DNA of 64,000 nt from assembly GCA_026874595.1 (NCBI GenBank), contig CM049321.1, positions 20,554,979 to 20,618,978 of the forward strand, written 5' to 3'. Source of the DNA: Sipunculus nudus (lineage: Eukaryota > Annelida > Sipuncula > Golfingiida > Sipunculidae). A program made the translations under genes and the position numbers. The notes under the pieces are model-generated. The model was given only the letters and a program-made list of their open reading frames with translations, was not told where the DNA came from and did not search any database. This document shows, piece by piece, positions 1 to 13,074 of this stretch; positions within the stretch are counted from its first letter, which is position 1, and each line of letters opens with the position of its first letter.

Positions 1-2137
1 TGCGTTCCGTGATCTTCTATATCTTTCAAACACCTTTTATTATTACATACTGGCCACCCGTATGAATAAAAAAAATATGAGCATTCTCCAGTATGAGGGT
101 TCGCGTGCTTTTGAATAAGCGTAAACACAGTTAAATCATGGTAAATATATTCTATAGAAATAATATTAATATATTAATTTTCGAAGTAACATATCATATT
201 ATAAGTATTGTTGTTCGTATCTATGAGAAACAACAGCATTTTAAAATTGTATATTCAACACCTTTGTTTTCGCATGTGAATCCTTCTACGTAAAGATCAC
301 ACGATGTTGCAAACACTGATGAACATCCGACTGCAGCACAAGACCGACGACCAAAGTTCCTTAGTACATTTTTACTAAATTGGATTTGCTATATTTGTGT
401 CCATTGCGTTTTAGAAAATAAAGGCAGTTTATAGAAGGACATGTTTTATTAGCTGTTACCTTTATTTTCCCATAAATAGAGAAAAAAAATATTCATATAT
501 GCATTTTTTCACGAATGGCAGCTCCAGTTAATATTCTTCCTGGAATAGTTCAAACATTTCACAAATAATAATTCTTTTTTTTTTGTTGTAATGAAAAAAC
601 TTTTCAATAGTAATGTACAAATCGTAAGTGAAAAGAAAACAAATGGTTATCATGTAAGAGATATGCCAAAATAACACCGACTTAAAAAAAAGAATTATAG
701 ATTAGTACACAAATGTCATTTTTCGCAAATCCATATAACTTTTCAAAATACTATATGCTAGGCAAAACCATATTGACCTGATGAAAAAATACTCAAAGTT
801 AACTTGAGACCGATCAATTAACCCACAGTGTTTGCTTGCGTCAAAGTTAAACGAATGACAGGTCATTTTGTTTTATAACCTTGATGCATAGTAAATGAAG
901 GTTTGTTATGCTGAAACGCTTGACAGGCGTCTTGATAATTACTTTCGTAACCATGCAAACTAGCCTGGCCTGAAACAGTAAACAAAACAAAATTGTTTTG
1001 GTCATTTTGGAATAAAGTACAAAGCAAGAAAATTTCCAGTCAAATTCTTCCATTGACGACGGAGCTCTAACAATTGAGTCAAGAACTTCACACTCTCATG
1101 ATTAACATATTCTGAAGACTAGATTCAGACTTCCTAAACCGTCGCACATTATTTAAAACATCCACATAAAAGTTTATCTGAATCGTTATATCCATAACGT
1201 CCACATGATTTAGACAGGTAAATGTCGACGTCAGTCCGTCTGATATACCTAACATTTCAGATTGTCAAAGTTCTAAATACAAATACTATCTTATGAATCC
1301 CAAAGGCTAACCGATATTTATGCCAATTGTATAACATGACTCAAACCTGCAACTGAGGTTCATGTAGCGCCACCTACATCCACCTAATTTTTTTCCAGGG
1401 ATAAAACTTTGATTATCTTAAGCAATGTGTGGATTTATCATTGTTTTTCTAAACTAGCCCAAGTAATATTGTTTTACGGGTTCGGCAATTCTGATATAAA
1501 GCAACCGTGATAAAATCATTTTAATTAAAAACTTATCGTGGTAATTGGAGGCAGTCAACAGGTTGGTACCCTGACCTGCTACGTAAGTGTCCTGATGTTT
1601 GGTCCATTTATTACTATATATAATATATTTGTTTTATTTTTTTTTCATCTAAAATTAGTACTCCCAGCTGGAAAAAGTATATTTTATAATCACCATTGCG
1701 CTGAAATAAAGGGAACCTAAAAATTACTTTAGGTGAGTGTTTTTGCTGTAATCATTTTATAAACTTTTCTATATGTGTTTTCTTTTTTAATTTTCCAGAA
1801 ACACGCAGAAAACATAGTGTTGTCGCAGTTTCGAATACATTTTTTTTACGTATAAACTTGAAATATTCCATTTAATCAAGTACTAATCCACAAAAAAGAT
1901 CGTATATTATAAATTGGTACCGAAAAGCATTAAATAACAATTTTAAAATTGGAACTGTGTGTACCGATTAGATTCAGTCAGAACATAGTCATGTATTCTA
2001 TGGATATATCATTTCACAGTATATGAAAAACAAAACACATAAGTATTAAAATTATGTAAAAGCTTACCTAACGTTAATGCTTTACTCTCGGGACACAGTA
2101 AAAAGGTGAACAACAGCCAGACAGATATGAACCCCAT
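1..2137 (-). pseudogene. Gene A': 5' part of a two-CTLD receptor gene, continues past the left edge
   Basis: Exons in transcript order: signal peptide 2137-2068, CTLD1a-like 969-863, CTLD1b about 360-264, start of CTLD2a about 55-1. CTLD1b is open and canonical (RRSCAAVGCSS, CDLYVEGFTCENK) with donor GTGTTG. CTLD1a begins normally (SLHGYESNYQDACQAF) but reaches a stop at 863-865 before the WLGL core. In CTLD2a the first cysteine reads Trp (WPVCNNKRCLKD) and the acceptor AG is lost. It is therefore probably a decayed copy, though the 5' exons alone look usable. Confidence 0.6.
2068..2137 (-). CDS. Signal-peptide exon of gene A'
   Basis: ATG at 2137-2135 opens MGFISVWLLFTFLLCPES, a typical secretory signal peptide with a hydrophobic core. 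The exon ends at 2068 in ...TTAG followed by donor GTAAGC, in phase 1. That phase matches the phase-1 entry of CTLD1a exons in the family. The same exon is preserved at 50560-50629, including the 5' flank, which supports this ATG as the start. Confidence 0.78.
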
Positions 2138-2699
2138 CTTGTCGTCTCCTTTTACTGTCAAGAAGGTGGTTTTGATATATTTCATGACACCGTGTTCTGA
2201 TGCCCGCACAAGCTTTATCCCTGGCACAAGGAGTAACTATTTGTTTCCCATAGTTTATATGGTTAAAAAGCATCGTTACAGTCATTGTGGTTATACAATT
2301 CCTGACACAAAACGTTATTGTTTATTTAGTATTTGCTATATAAATTTTATAAACATAACAGTGATTGTTTTATACGTCATTCATGTAACTCTAGTAGGTT
2401 TAATTGGTTAGAAGGGCCAAATAGGCTAATCGTATTTCTAACTGACCGTCTGCCGATTCCTTAGATCTGTATCAAACACTCGTGTTATTTAATTAAGAGT
2501 GCTTGCGCTATATGAATCAACAAAAAGTCGTTTTAAATATATAAAAAATATTACATGCTTAAACCAATTTCCTAAAGATAAGTTTTCTGTAATGCTGTTG
2601 TTTATAATATAATGCTGGCTATGAGGATCTAAACAAGTCCGATGCCCGTTGGTCTTAGAGAAGGTGTTTCTTATATACTGATCAACCATCCTCGCTCGC

Positions 2700-5600
2700 T
2701 ATGTGTCCGAATTACTGCACGGACGTATTTCTGTCACTCTGAGTATATTTCTAGATGACGACGCATTGATAGATTAAGATTATTGGTGAAAGGTTTCGGG
2801 ATGTCAGTCCTGGTATACAGTTATCAGGTCGTATCCCTATAACCATTCTGATTCTTTCCATGTGTTTCTGACGTGATATATTATATTTTACCCTTGTATT
2901 TTAAAACACATTTAAGTGTTGTAGGTGCTCTCAGTTATCATGAAGATTTTAAATTAAATTCTTTCTGTCATATTGTGATTTATATCATGCCGAGATTCAC
3001 TGGTAATACAGATCTCGAGAGAAGAATGTGTTGTTATATTTCACAATGTTATAAATGCTGCTATGGTCCCTTCTTTGCTATAATGTCTACTTATATATTT
3101 GCTACAAAGTTCACTGTAAGGTTGTGTTTTGTGTGGTGCAAGTTATATATTAGGATTACTTAGTGCAATTGCTACCATGCGTTATTTAGAGCGGCTCTCT
3201 TTTCCGTAGGTGTGAAGTCGTAATCTTGTATTTTGTAGAAGGTCAGGATAAATTATTCCTATTAATTTGATTACTGCTAGGGAGGAGGAACTTTTTTTTT
3301 TGAATCTAGATATCCTGTACTCCTACCACAGTATTCCTCGGGTCTGCATGGTTAAGACAAAACTAACTGTTGGTAAAAAACCTTGTGACTAATCCCAACA
3401 CTACCTCCACCTTAGTTTTCTTAATGCTTTGTTTAATCAACTCTAAAAAACGGGCTAGAAAATTTAGATCCCTTATACTTGAATCAAAGGAAAAGCATCA
3501 CACAAGTACATTTAGTGTAAACTGCCTTTTCATTTTGTTTACATAAAAGCCTCTATGTATTTCAGTTATCCTGTGCGGTGCATCGGTGAGTTGGTTTCTT
3601 AGTTTGTCATTTTAGATAGTCGATGGGCACCAACGGATTGATACGCACATATTACTTATAGTGATCGAGTTTAGACCTTGCCCAATACATGATCATATAC
3701 CTTTTATACCTATGGCGGATACATTATGTAAAGAGTTAAATAATTATTCAAAAACATTCAATTTAATCATAAACTGATTCAACAATTTTACGCATAAGTC
3801 TGCATGGTAGGGAGAAATCGAAGAGCCCTATGAAAACCATGGACTTTGTTTGGACCAATACAATTTGTTTTTATACCCACCCTTGGGATCAAACCTCGGC
3901 CGCCATCGCAGAGGGTCGAGCGTTTTACCCCTTGAATGCCCTGGCTCAATATAGTTACATGCAAGCATTTGGTATCGTTACCTGGTGATGGATGTTGATA
4001 CATGCATTTATATTAAGTAATATTAGCTTTTTAGGGTTTTCGTTTATCAGTGCACAATATCATTATTATTCACTTATATATACAGCCTCAATGAGATATA
4101 ATACTTACTATGTTCGGTAAATAGTAAGTGGACATATAAGTGTCTGACATTCATTGATTGCTATGTGGAGAAAATAATATATTGACATATGAGCGATGAG
4201 CAACGCTTCCTGGCTCTACTGCTCAAGTAGCAGTTTATGTGTGTTCTTAATTTGCAAATAGGGGATTCTTAATATTCCTCATGAATAATTAATCAGCTAG
4301 CGAAAGCGAGGCTTACTGGGAATAACAGGGAGCACGTGCTTACTCACCATGGCTATGTACAGCAACACAGACCTGTCAGTTGTTTCATTTATCCACTTCA
4401 AATTTGTGGATGCTTACAAACAAATTTTGTTAAAAGCATCTGGAAAGAAGTATAAATCCAAAGGAATCTGCCGCTATGAGCACAATTTGAACCCGACTTG
4501 TAAGGGAGGTACTTTCCAGTGACTCTTAAAATAATAAAGTTAAAGACCCTTGGGCTCACATCTGTTTGGCTCTACGGTCTATGCTAGCTATGAATCAAAC
4601 CACAGGATGCCATTAATTGCCCGAGGTCAATTAAAATATCAAGATATACAAGTGTCGGGCACAGGTGCTGACTGATACACATTCCAGACGGCACAGAATG
4701 AAGTGGTCTGTGCATGGTTCCTCTGGTTGTGTACATTAATACTAAGTTTCTTGTTTCATGTACAGTAAGCACCGAGAGACACACACACCAAAACACTTTC
4801 GGCAGTACGCTGCTTATACTGCCATTATGAAGTCATTAACTTAATAAAGACTAATAAAGCATAAATGAAACATGTCTGCCTCTGTGATTGTTAAAAGTGT
4901 TCTGAAATGAAATTATGAAATGTTTTCTATTGACAAGCCTATTAAAAATATAGATGTAGGTATGCTGTATCTGGCACCAATAGAAAATACACTGTATTTT
5001 TAGTGGCATAACCAACACATAGCTGTCAAGTGAAACACTATGTCACAGGTCATTTAAAAAATATATCGCTCCTCATTAGATAGTGATATGGTGAGTTCCT
5101 GGGCATGGCAAGGATTATATTAGTGCATGGGCAGAAACAGAATTTTACAAATGATACCTTTTTCCCCGCAAGACTACATAATTTGAGAAAAAAATATAAA
5201 AATATGTAAGGTATGAATTATGGAATAATATATTCATTTAAATTAATGCTCAACACTTCACCAGCTCCACATCTTTTAACTCAGGTTAGTTCCTTCAAAA
5301 ATTCTTTATAAATCGAATATGAAAAGTAATGTGTCATATACTAAAATTTCATATTTGTTATGAATAAGGAGTTAAAATATACTGACGGTGTGTCCTACAG
5401 CTGTGTGACATAAACTGCATTGACAAACAATGGAAACGGTGACACAAGAATTGCATGAGTTAAATATTCTTTAAATTGCAGTGGGTCTAGGCTGGTCATG
5501 TGGGGATATATCTATAATTGTTTCGCAATCATGTAATTTAAGGGCCTTAAAGCTATCCACAGATGCCATCTTAGAGGACCTCAAGTAAAAATGAGAAAAT

Positions 5601-6460
5601 GATGACATTAAGTTTTGGTAATATAAAATGTAAGCCCCTTCAACCAATTGAGACATACCAATGTATCTATTATCCATAAATCAGTAAGGGGATCAATGCT
5701 TGGCTGGTAAAAACTATATGCAGATCTTTGCTAAATTACACCATCAAGTTAAATATGTTGGTAGTCTTCTATCATTATTTATTTATGTTATTTATTTATT
5801 TTAATAAAGTACAATTAATTGCATGTGTATGGACACAGATTGTGTGAAACAGCACAGTATTTTAAAATATCTTGACACGTTCATATAAAAAGGTAAGGCA
5901 AAACCAAAGGAGGGCATGGACCATGTAAAAATGATATTTTAATATGTGCCTTTATAAATTGATACAGATCATTAAAAATCGTTGTTCTAAAATGGTTGTT
6001 CATTTACTTAGTTCTATAAACAAATATAACAAACAGCAGACCAAACCAGGAACATATGAACACACAATCACAAAGAGTCCCTCGTCCAGATGTATGAATT
6101 AATTAGTAATTTCCACTGTTTCTTTCTACCTGGATCACTTATGAAAACTAATGAAAAATCAAATCTGATGTCCAATTAGTAAATGAGTAGGATAAAGGAG
6201 CAGAATAGGCTGTTACACGACCTGCCTTGCTGAGCTTAACTGTATCAGCACATGTGTTACTGCTGTGACAAGTGAGCACGTGTCTTTGTTATTCCCCATG
6301 CCTCGCTTTGGCCTCTGGTATGTGTGGCATGCATAGAATTTAAGAGTCCCTTATGAAATAACGCAACAGTAATTTAGTATCATTTTGCTCAGAATGATTT
6401 ATCCATTAAGTAATGGTAATGTTTTAATAGCTGGTTTTAACATTATAATATAAATATATC
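2700..6460. other. No gene recognised
   Basis: AT-rich sequence inside unit X copy 1, mostly without a counterpart in copy 2 (about 3.7 kb against 0.9 kb). Short open frames have no family features. Matches to copy 2 resume near 4,020-4,260 (51,400-51,600). Confidence 0.6.
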
Positions 6461-6464
6461 TATT

Positions 6465-6466
<2 letters not shown>

Positions 6467-6510
<44 letters not shown>
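6467..6510. repeat. (TA)n microsatellite
   Basis: About 21 TA units in gene A 3' flank. Counterpart at 51.7 kb. Confidence 0.95.
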
Positions 6511-6511
<1 letters not shown>

Positions 6512-7206
6512 TGTGTAGACTATATTACCATGGAAAATAACCTCGCATTTCTTGGGAAGACCAAAACTAATAGTTTCCCCTATTATTTCTCACGATTGTG
6601 TCATAATAGAAGATATTAACGAAAATAAAATTAGTTATCATTTCTGATACAGGGCTAAAAACTCTACCTCTTAAGCACTTAGTTGTCTGTGGGTTATGGT
6701 TATATTTCAAGTGCTGTCCTGGGTCCATTTTGGCAAAAGCTTCCTACTTTACTGCAGATTGGACCCTCTTGGTATCATAATTATAAGTATTAGAAAAAAT
6801 ATTGAATCTGTTCTACTTAAGTTAAGGAAATATTACCATAGACCTAACCGTAATGTAACATCCTTTCAGAGAAAAAGGCTGTAGATTAGACATTATTACT
6901 AGGGATATTTCATTTGCCCACCCAATCCAACAATTTATGATGTCGACGAAAAAAATATGACACGGCTATTCTGAATCAACAGCAAACAACTTAAACCTGC
7001 ACCAAGTGAGGCATGGGGGGTCTCCTTACCTGTGCGCCCTCGCCCTTTTTACATCAGAGATGGCAAAGTATGATCTGACTTTAGCAATACCCAACTTTAA
7101 ATATGTCTTGACTTTTGATCCATATCTAATTATATGTTACCTATGTGTGGTTTTCTCTCAAAATAGAAGTATCGATGGAGGCTAAGAAAAATTATTATTC
7201 CTGCCA

Positions 7207-7620
7207 GACTTAGGCTTATGTACTAAATTCAGCCATTCAAGATGTATAAACTTGCCAAATTTCAGCCCGTCAAGTCAGCCCACTGCCGGGATATGTGTGC
7301 TTTTCATCCAAGATACAAGTATATAGGAACGCTTAACATGCGACAATATGGGCCGTTAGCGCTTGGAAGGCCGATATCTAAATTCACTCCTTGGATGTGT
7401 ACACAGACCTACGCTACCAAAACAAAATTGAAGGTGGCGCCACCAATCTTGGGTACGTGTAAGCTGATCCAAGATGTATGGAAATATAAAATACCTGGAT
7501 GATACGTCAGACTACCCCGATATATGTGCATTTATGTAAGCTATATATTGTAGATGGGGCCACCAGCTTTGCGTCCGAGAATGCTATTCAGGATGTATGG
7601 ACATGCAAACATTAAGGCAA
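7207..7620. repeat. Intronic block shared by genes A and D (copy 1)
   Basis: Matches 52,470-52,870. Internally it repeats 'aagatgtatggaaat/aggatgtatggacat' and 'ggtggcgccacc' style segments. Plus-strand frames are open but differ between copies, so it is not treated as coding. Confidence 0.6.
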
Positions 7621-8579
7621 ATACTAAACTTACCATGAAAACCCTAGTTTTGCAGTAGCGGTTTCATGGTACCACGTACCTTTCTAATCCTGGAATTAAT
7701 GATGAACTACATATAAATACTGATTAATATTGGGTTGTTATTTAACCTGAAAGGGTGTTGGCAATATGCCAAGGCTAATTCAAAACTTTTCAGGATTTTC
7801 AGTTTTTAACATTCTCCGTGTTGGTCAATATTAACTCGAGACTCCTTGTTCTAATATACTTGGTTTTATGTAATAAATATTGATGGATCTCTATCTGATA
7901 TTACAGCTTCACACAACTTACTTATAATGTAAATTAACTACGCCAAAATACCGCAAACTAAAACACCATTCCTGAGGAGCCATAACAGGCATAATTTTAG
8001 ATATTTTGATTATTTGCAAAAATAACATTACTTTCATGTAGAAAGATGTGTTTACAGGCAAACATCTTCTAACTTCTTCTAATGAAAAGAATGTGTTTAC
8101 CTGATATCTTTTGTTATCACCGTGCTTTGTTTAAATCGCAGCTGGCGAGTTAAAGCACAACACTTGGGTGACACATATTTAATTATGAAATGCACTCGTT
8201 GTCCTTAAATTACTTTTAAAAAAGGAATTCATGTTATGGTATTGGCAAACTTTGTTTGTCATAATACAATGTGTCACTGTGTTTCCGATGTAGCCGCATA
8301 TCATTTGAAATACATATAGTAAATTAAAAGCCAACATTTTTGCTTAATCTTGAAAGCTGGTTTGAACAAATAAAAATATATTTTGAAGAAGAAAGTATAT
8401 AACTGGCATTTTCTGGTTTAAAATATGATTTTTTATCAGCTAATCTTTTAATGAAATTATCTTTTTCTCTGTTATGGCCTTCAGCGAAGTGTCAGATTTA
8501 GCTGAGTTTTTTGTTTTTAATCCGCATAACCTTTTTATAATTTTAATTCGAATTTATTTGATACTCAAATATACTTATA

Positions 8580-8585
8580 TTATAT

Positions 8586-8638
<53 letters not shown>
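8580..8638. repeat. (TA)n microsatellite
   Basis: Directly abuts the broken CTLD2a exon of gene A, at the position of its missing donor. Confidence 0.95.
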
Positions 8639-8640
<2 letters not shown>

Positions 8641-9988
8641 CCATTTTTCGGAGTTTAAAAGTCCATAAAACCTTTTCGAAGACCAAACAAAACCTCTGAG
8701 CAGCCCATGTGGTGCATTTTCTTATTGCGGTTGATATACTTGAGACCGAGAGTATATTATTTTTCTTCTTTCACAAGTTGCAGGCGTTAAACCAATCGTT
8801 AGGTGTGACAATGCATTTTACAAGTACACATGTCTCTGGGGCAGGCGTTCCGTTTCGGTCTTTATCTTTCATACAGATCCCACTATTACAGTCTGAACAA
8901 CCTGAAATTTGTGAGAATTATATAAATAATCTATGTGCAAACCCTGTGTTTCGTATTTTTTTTACTCTTTGCTCTTGGTAAACCCCAGTATCAGTCAGTG
9001 GGCCGACAAACATGTACTAGTTTCAAGCAACTGGTTCTCTTTAGTATGAGATACATGAAATCAAAATGAGTTTTTTTAAGTCAACCAAGAATCAGGCAAT
9101 TTTACTCAGATGAAACCGCCAGTAACAAAGGTACCATATTCATAACTCTCTACCTTTATTTCACACGCAAACCTTTGAACTTCAGTCCAGCAGTCTGTTG
9201 CATACGCCGGGAGAGACTGGAATCTGAAAGCAGCGCAGGTTTGACGATCAGAGTCTCTGGTTACAGTCTAATACGGTTTCATTATTTTATTATCACGATC
9301 ACTTTTAAAGTACACACAGTTAATCAGTAACAGCCATGTTTCAAATAGTGGCCCCTTTATCACTTCTGCAAATTAAAATTTGAATTCCAAGATGTAGAAA
9401 AAGGTATTTCAGGAACGGATTATCAGCTTATTTACAGTATATATTATGATAAGAGCTTATGCATATACGAAAGACAACAAAATCACACAGGAATCCCTGC
9501 CATCAATTCATACCAACTGTCTGCATTAGTACTTCTTCATGCTGGTCATGGAGATGGAAAGGTAACGTAAATTGATTATCTTGACATGCCTTACGAGTAG
9601 AGTGATAATCTAAAGTCGAACCCCACAATAACGATCACCCAGGTGACTGAGCGAAGGGGTGGTCGTATTTGAGACTCTTATATCGGTCGCCGATGTTTAA
9701 TGTATATCAGGGTGTATTTATTGCATATCTTAAATGTGAATTATAACAAAGGTTTTACTCTGCGGAGGACCCTTATTATGAATGTTTTTGTGTGTAATTT
9801 AAAAGAAAACAAAATTGTTTTAAATATTTATTCATGATAAAAAAATAATTTACATGAACACATACGTAATGCTTGACGAAAAGAAACTACTGAATGTATA
9901 TTGACCATAATACGTGGCAGAATATATGTACGAAAGACATGTGAAATATTGAAAGCACTGTAAAAGAATATTAGTGTATCAGAATATA

Positions 9989-10690
9989 TTAATTCTTCAC
10001 GAATGAGTCCAAAGTATTTTGTCTTGAGGTCACACATGTAGAGCGCACGGCACAGGCGGTCAGTTCATCTTCCAGGGCACATATCTGTTCCATCAGCTTG
10101 GTGCAGTTCTGCTGCTGCAAGAATTCCTTTAAGTAAGAAGCCCACCGTAGTGCATCGGCGAATGTGGCAGCTTTTTTTCGGCGACGCATGAGGTGAGACG
10201 TCACCAGATGTCAGCACCTGGTTGTCCTGGTGTAACTGTAAGTTTCCCCGTCTTCTGCAATTCCCCGTCTTCAGAGTTAGAATCCGTGGTGCAGAGGTCC
10301 GCGTCGATACCGGTGTTTGCTTCGGGATCATTGATGACATCAGCACAGATATCACGTCCTTTGGCGATCTCCAGCAACCGGGAGAGGGGCACATCAACCT
10401 CGTCGTAACTAGCGTCGATCTCGTCATGACGGGTATCAGCATCAGCTGGGACAATGATGCCAAGGTGAGGAAAGCAACTCTCAACGATAGACATCCTGGG
10501 CAGCGCCGGCAATTCAGCGACAAGCATCCAAAAGATTTATACTACGGGCGATCTCTTCAGCCTGCTAGCGGTATCTATCTTGCTGTGTACACGGTTCATA
10601 AGGCGCTTCCGGTGCTAAATCTTGATGTTCTGGATGATGCCTTGGTCTAGCATTTCTTGTATTGACGTGGTCTGGCAGGCACTAATGTTT
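9989..10690 (-). pseudogene. Tigger/pogo-family transposase, C-terminal half, broken
   Basis: The minus strand reads TTSIQEMLDQGIIQNIKI, a stop, then HRKRLMNRVHSKID, matching the conserved LQPLDQGII-nfK-YRkrL signature of Tigger (pogo-like, Tc1/mariner superfamily) DDE transposases. An acidic stretch follows (PEANTGIDADL, DSNSEDGEL). The C-terminus is ATFADALRWASYLKEF, then LEDELTACAV and RQNTLDSFVKN with the usual TLdsF ending, stop at 9989. At least one internal stop and one frameshift near 10,205 separate the pieces. The catalytic region is not present. It is a fossil of a cut-and-paste transposon. Confidence 0.78.
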
Positions 10691-10914
10691 TGGGACTAAT
10701 TGGCGAATTGAGTATGTCCTTCTTATTTAGTGTAACCTAAACTTTTATGGGAATAGGCAAGAACAATGAGACATAAATTACATCCATAAAATATAGGGAA
10801 AACGTTTTATGTTTGAACTAAACTAACCGTGCTGTGTGTACGGGCCCATCGTTATATGAGAATATCTCAAACTCATGACTTATTCTCATTTGAGTACACA
10901 TAGGTATGGCTTTA

Positions 10915-11060
10915 GCTAAGAACTGATAAAAATTTTGATGAGATCGCGAAAATGAAACCCTTGCTATACATTCAAAATGGAAACATCGCGAAATTTCAGC
11001 CTCGTGAATATGAAGCCAACCACAGTATATTCTTGGATCTTCGGAGGTTATATGGTTATA
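10915..11060 (-). repeat. Related 'atcgcgaaatttcagcctcg' repeat, inverted orientation
   Basis: gatcgcgaaaatgaaaccc ... ttcaaaatggaaac atcgcgaaatttcagcc is the reverse complement pattern of 58,690-58,800 (gaggctgaaatttcgcgat ... ttcattttcgctac). A dispersed repeat in two orientations. Confidence 0.6.
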
Positions 11061-11652
11061 CCAAAAAACTGTTCTGTGACGGTGCTCATGCAAACACGCT
11101 TACCATGATGTTGTTACTCTGATAGCATGAGTTTATTTTGGATCACGAGACCAAATGTGGTATTATATGTCTTTTGACCATTTATGTTCAACTTTAGAGC
11201 AATGGAGACATATATCATGTTTTTATCAAGAACTTAATAAATTACAGAAAATAAGTGACAAACAAATTTGCAATGACATAATATGTCATTTGCTGTTGGT
11301 TTGTTGGTCTGTCCATGCTCTGGAATTCTCAGGAATTTAATTAGTCTCGATTGGGATAATTGGATGGAAGGATTTATAAAGTATCGGTGTCAGGAGGTAA
11401 ATCAAAATAAATTTACATATTTTAAAGGAAACTGGAATGTTTTAATCCCCAAACATCCGCGCTTTAGACGAGCTAATTTTAACAAGAAACACTCACAAAT
11501 CAACCCAAAAAAATAATTATTTAATTTTCCCCCACTCCATTGAAGCATCAACTTGAAGTAAAATTCGAGAAACATTTAGTCCTAAACGGAAACATGCAAG
11601 TAAATATATAAATATTGCTCTCTTGTACATTTCTCTTACATTCTTTACATTA

Positions 11653-11820
11653 AGAGAAATCTAAATTAAAAACGGATGATGTGCTATTTGTGTAATAATT
11701 TAACGTTCATGTGCTTTAAATATATAATATGATAGATAGAGAAATCTAAATTAAAAACGGATGGTGTGCTATTTGTGTAATAATTTGACGTTCATGTGCT
11801 TTAAATATATAATACGATAG
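11653..11820. repeat. 85-bp tandem duplication
   Basis: agagaaatctaaattaaaaa... to ...tttaaatatataata occurs twice back to back (starts 11,653 and 11,738) with three or four mismatches. Confidence 0.9.
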
Positions 11821-12055
11821 GATCACGCATTTGATGCATCCGTCAAAGGTAAAAACAAAACTAGTTACAGAAGATAAAAATTGATGTTAGTGTGATAAGT
11901 TAAAACCATCCGTTTGTTTCTTTTGTTTAATACAAAAAGTAATTATGTTTTTCTTCTTCTATTTTGTAACAAATTTAGGTAAAATCATTTATTTTAACTT
12001 TATTTCAGTTTTCTCTAATGAAAAAAAAATATCGATTATAAAAATATTAATACTG

Positions 12056-12056
<1 letters not shown>

Positions 12057-12120
<64 letters not shown>

Positions 12121-12122
12121 TA
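12057..12122. repeat. (TA)n microsatellite
   Basis: About 32 units, no gene adjacent. Confidence 0.95.
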
Positions 12123-12799
12123 GCTATATGTAAACGAGGTTCTTCATCTCTCAGGGTCAAGTAAAATAAAAAACAGACAATATTCAACCAAAGTTAGAGA
12201 CACTGGATCTTTTCATGAAATGTATTTAACCCATTGGCATGTTTGATCGAAACAATATAAATCAAACAACTTTTATACACCTTACAGACTGGCAGGGAAT
12301 TCGTCTCGATGTATGCAATATGGAATAGCCAGAGAGAGTAGACGATGAACTCCGGGTGGGCTCAATACTTAAGGAAACTTTATTTGCTTGGTTTACTGGG
12401 ACCCCAGCATATTTTAAGGTATATCAGTATCATTATTTAAACCAAAATCCTTCAGACAATAATGAATCGTCACAATGTTGATTTTTTAAATATTACATTA
12501 TCAGGACTAGTATTCGTCTAAGACAAACTTTAATTTTTTATCATGCAGTTATTATTCAATAACTGTAATCATATAATCATGTATTCAGTTATTTACAAAA
12601 CACCCATGAAATGGACTTCGTTTGGATATCAGGTCATACTTACTGGAAACAAAGGTTGTGACTTATTTGTTAGCAGCAGGATTTAAACAAATAATAACCA
12701 GGCTGGTTGCTTAAAGTATATTAACAGCTAGAAAGTATACGCAAATATTGTGGAAATGTTTCGATATTGTATATATGTGTAACTACTTGCATTACATAG

Positions 12800-12930
12800 A
12801 ATATAAAACAACCATATTTCCAAGATATCGTTCACGGTCATGTATGAGGCGTATTTTATCTGAGCAAAATTACAACCCATGTACATCCAAAAGCAGTCAT
12901 AGTGGGTTGCGGCTGTCTCATGCTGAAAAT
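12800..12930 (-). pseudogene. Decayed copy of the F/G upstream exon
   Basis: The minus-strand sequence aligns with 56940-56800, including the acceptor attttcag, the ACCCAC/ATGGGTTG core and the segment encoding SYMTVNDILEI (F: RYITVNDVLKI). Stops and frame changes break the rest. No TM exon was seen downstream. Confidence 0.5.
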
Positions 12931-13074
12931 GTAAGAGAAAAATAAAAAGAGCTCACAAACTTTATTCAATGAGTACTCTAATAAGGAAAATAAAAATTGA
13001 ATGCGCACTGTAACATTATTTTTTTGCAGGTAAAAGTGGTTAATAGCATCTCACTCAACATTTACCGAGGGGTA

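Larger units (their letters stand above)
1..9610. repeat. Large direct duplication unit X, copy 1 (genes A' and A)
   Basis: Matches 49,355-54,065. Anchors: window start/49,360, 264/49,558, 2,068/50,560, 6,668/51,922, 7,242/52,500, 8,901/53,370. Copy 1 has extra sequence between about 2,700 and 6,400, most of it without a counterpart. Confidence 0.85.
6668..9610 (-). pseudogene. Gene A: decayed two-CTLD receptor
   Basis: Pieces in transcript order: CTLD1a about 9600-9490 with a large internal deletion that removes the WLGL core, CTLD1b about 9268-9154 (QTCAAFRFQSLPAYATDC, RFACEIK) shifted by one base at the donor, CTLD2a 8901-8639 and a possible tail exon about 6755-6668. CTLD2a reads CSDCNSGICMKDKD and DWFNACNL, then TGA (8771-8773) in place of the conserved cysteine codon TGC, followed by a frameshift. 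A (TA)n tract directly abuts the place where its donor should be. Clearly a pseudogene. Confidence 0.72.

Noticed and set aside
2106-2411. Plus-strand frame over the signal exon of A'
   Set aside because: It is the opposite strand of the signal-peptide exon and its 5' flank.
7242-7502. Plus-strand protein in the shared intronic block
   Set aside because: The frame is not the same in the second copy (52,476-52,766); differences look like neutral indels.
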